64,000 nt of DNA from Microbacterium enclense (GTDB taxonomy: Bacteria; Actinomycetota; Actinomycetes; Actinomycetales; Microbacteriaceae). The notes beneath the pieces are model-generated. The model was not told the DNA's origin and did no database searches. It was given only the letters and a program-made list of their open reading frames with translations. The stretch covers positions 310,001 through 374,000 of the forward strand of contig NZ_KQ758468.1 of assembly GCF_001456955.1 (NCBI RefSeq), written 5' to 3'. Position numbers and translations under genes: made by a program. Positions 62,349-64,000 of the stretch are shown piece after piece. Within the stretch, counting starts at the first letter, position 1; every line of letters begins with the position of its first letter.

Positions 62349-64000
62349 ATGGCCGATGTGACCGACGATCAGACCCCCGCCGACGAGACGACGCCCGACA
62401 CCCCCGACGCACAGTCGCCCGACACCACGGCTCCCACGGAGGCTCCGGCCAACGATGCCGGCTCCGTCGACGAGGAAGAGGCGGCGGTTCAGGATGCCGT
62501 CGAGGCCGCTGCCGACGACACCCAGGAACCCGCGGTGCTCGCGGCCGATGCCGCACCGGCCGGCGGCGACGAGACGCCCGCCGCCGACGACGCGACGACG
62601 CCCGCAGAGAGTGACGCCCCCGCATCCCCTGACGCCGAGGCGGCGACGGATGCTCCGTCGTCCGACGCGGCGTCCGAAGCCGCTGGCGCACCGGCGGCCG
62701 AGGCCGATGACCTGCCCGCGGGCGACGCCGCCGACTCCGCGACCGCCGTCGACAGCGAGGCCACCCCTGCGGCATCCGGTGCCGACGACGCGGCGGCGAG
62801 CGAGTCGACGGCCGCCGCGGCGTCAGACACCGAGGCCTCGGCCGAGCCGGCGTCGACCACTGACACGAATGCTCCCGCCGCAACCGAGGCTCCCTCCGAG
62901 CCCGCGGCGCCCGCCGAGCCCGGAACCCCCGCCGAGCCCGCGGCGCCCGCCGAGCCCGAAACCCCCGCCGAGCCGCAGAAGCCGGCGCGCCCCACGGCGG
63001 TGTCGCTCGGACTGCTGCCGGAGAACTTCGTCTCGGCCGTGACGACCGCGCTTCACTTCTACGCGCCCGAGCTGCCGCCCCTGCCCGCGCGCGAGACGTT
63101 CTTCGACCGCGACGACCGCGACGACGACGGCCCCGCCGAGCGCGGGTCCGCCAATGCCCGCCGCCGCAACCGCCGCCGCGGCGGCAGCGATGCGACCCCC
63201 GTCGAGCAGAACGACGCGCCCGCCGCGCCCGTGCGCCAGCGCGCCGTCGAGGTCATCACCGAGCCGCAGCGCATCAAAGGCTCGACGCGTCTCGAGGCCA
63301 AGAAGCAGCGTCGCCGTGACGGCCGCGAAGCCGGACGCCGTCGCCCCGTCGTCACCGAGGCCGAGTTCCTCGCACGCCGCGAGGCCGTCGACCGCGTCAT
63401 GGTCGTACGCTCCAAGGCCGGTCGCATCCAGATCGCCGTGCTCGAAGACAACGTGCTTGTCGAGCACTACGTCGCCCGCAACCAGGACGCCTCGCTCATC
63501 GGCAACGTCTACCTCGGCCGTGTGCAGAACGTGCTGCCCAGCATGGAGGCGGCGTTCGTCGACATCGGCCGCGGTCGTAACGCGGTGCTCTACTCCGGCG
63601 AGGTCGACTGGGACGGCGTCGAGACCAACAACCAGCCGCGACGCATCGAGCTCGCGCTCAAGTCGGGCGACCGCGTGCTCGTGCAGGTCACGAAAGACCC
63701 CGTGGGCCACAAGGGCGCTCGTCTGACGAGCCAGATCTCGCTGCCCGGCCGCTACCTCGTCTACGTGCCCAACGGCACGATGAACGGCATCTCGCGCAAG
63801 CTCCCCGACACCGAGCGCGCCCGCCTGAAGAAGATCCTCAAAGAGGTGCTGCCCGAGTCGTCGGGCGTCATCGTCCGCACGGCGGCAGAGGGCGCGACAG
63901 AGGAGCAACTGACGCTCGACGTGCAGCGCCTCACCTCGCAGTGGGAGCACGTCTCCAGCCAGGTCAAGACGATCCAGGCCCCGTCGCTGCTGCACTCCGA
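62349..64000 (+). CDS. rne: ribonuclease E/G, N-terminal part
   Basis: The first 550 residues of an RNase E/G-type endoribonuclease; the window ends inside the gene. Residues 1-215 or so are a disordered Ala/Asp/Pro/Glu-rich acidic extension (PAEP repeats near the end), then a basic segment (NARRRNRRRGG). The catalytic region begins at about 350: RIQIAVLEDNVLVEHYVARN, and the S1 domain GNVYLGRVQNVLPSMEAAFVDIGRGRNAVLY. The metal-binding aspartates and zinc link are beyond the window. The N-terminal extension before the catalytic domain is the actinobacterial arrangement. GGGAGAAA precedes ATG 62349. Confidence 0.92.
   Translation, partial: MADVTDDQTPADETTPDTPDAQSPDTTAPTEAPANDAGSVDEEEAAVQDAVEAAADDTQEPAVLAADAAPAGGDETPAADDATTPAESDAPASPDAEAATDAPSSDAASEAAGAPAAEADDLPAGDAADSATAVDSEATPAASGADDAAASESTAAAASDTEASAEPASTTDTNAPAATEAPSEPAAPAEPGTPAEPAAPAEPETPAEPQKPARPTAVSLGLLPENFVSAVTTALHFYAPELPPLPARETFFDRDDRDDDGPAERGSANARRRNRRRGGSDATPVEQNDAPAAPVRQRAVEVITEPQRIKGSTRLEAKKQRRRDGREAGRRRPVVTEAEFLARREAVDRVMVVRSKAGRIQIAVLEDNVLVEHYVARNQDASLIGNVYLGRVQNVLPSMEAAFVDIGRGRNAVLYSGEVDWDGVETNNQPRRIELALKSGDRVLVQVTKDPVGHKGARLTSQISLPGRYLVYVPNGTMNGISRKLPDTERARLKKILKEVLPESSGVIVRTAAEGATEEQLTLDVQRLTSQWEHVSSQVKTIQAPSLLHS

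Overview
This is 64 kb of high-G+C (roughly 70%) actinobacterial chromosome. The gene content and order (gatCAB, clpS-DUF2017, tRNA-Pro/tig/clpP1/clpP2/clpX, a T-box ileS followed by folC-DUF4233-ndk, then RNase E) and the frequent leaderless promoters point to the family Microbacteriaceae, most likely Microbacterium or a close relative. This is inferred from gene order and protein character, not from a database search. I see no transposase, integrase, prophage or CRISPR array. The window is core chromosome, and its unusual content lies in the intergenic DNA.

Layout. 0-10 kb: the end of ligA, a lipoprotein, an acyl-CoA ligase, the GatCAB amidotransferase operon, DNA polymerase IV and two small genes. 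9.6-12 kb: a clpS/DUF2017/metallopeptidase operon, tRNA-His, oligoribonuclease and tRNA-Arg. 12-21 kb: a divergent YczE/MocR pair around a palindromic operator, ssb, ettA, two thioesterases and a probable manganese riboswitch in front of an unknown protein. 21-35 kb: truncated globin/MscS, an ABC-2 exporter, aminopeptidase N, ferrochelatase, RpiB/Nei, PaiB/amidohydrolase, Dps, a gamma-carbonic-anhydrase-like protein and tRNA-Gly. 35-44 kb: tRNA-Pro, trigger factor, ClpP1, ClpP2, ClpX and an M3 peptidase divergent from an ArsR-like regulator. 45-49 kb: valS and a DUF559 (Vsr-like) nuclease-family gene. 49.8-55 kb: a four-gene peptide-type ABC importer. 55-64 kb: ileS under a T-box, folC, ndk, a VKOR-family protein and the start of RNase E.

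The genes serve translation quality (GatCAB, ValRS, IleRS, EttA, tRNAs), protein turnover (Clp, ClpS, PepN, M3 peptidase), RNA decay (Orn, RNase E) and DNA repair (LigA, Pol IV, Nei, SSB).

The most notable signal is a set of short palindromic repeat families. (1) An 84-bp element built from four copies of a GTGCRCAA-type box, two per arm, occurs seven times at constant length. Five copies and one collapsed derivative flank the DUF559 nuclease gene on both sides, which resembles REP elements around a RAYT gene; two more copies lie at 61 kb. (2) A 62-bp element with TGACTTGCG ends occurs four times at about 122-bp spacing downstream of tig, with a relative at 7.2 kb. (3) A 56-bp element occurs twice. 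(4) A 25-nt hairpin with a constant 11-nt loop and co-varying stems occurs thirteen times, including inside gatA, inside ileS and twice in the ileS T-box leader. In addition the heptamer GGATGCC/GGCATCC is strongly over-represented and recurs in terminator stems, and 49-, 50- and 26-bp tandem repeats are present.
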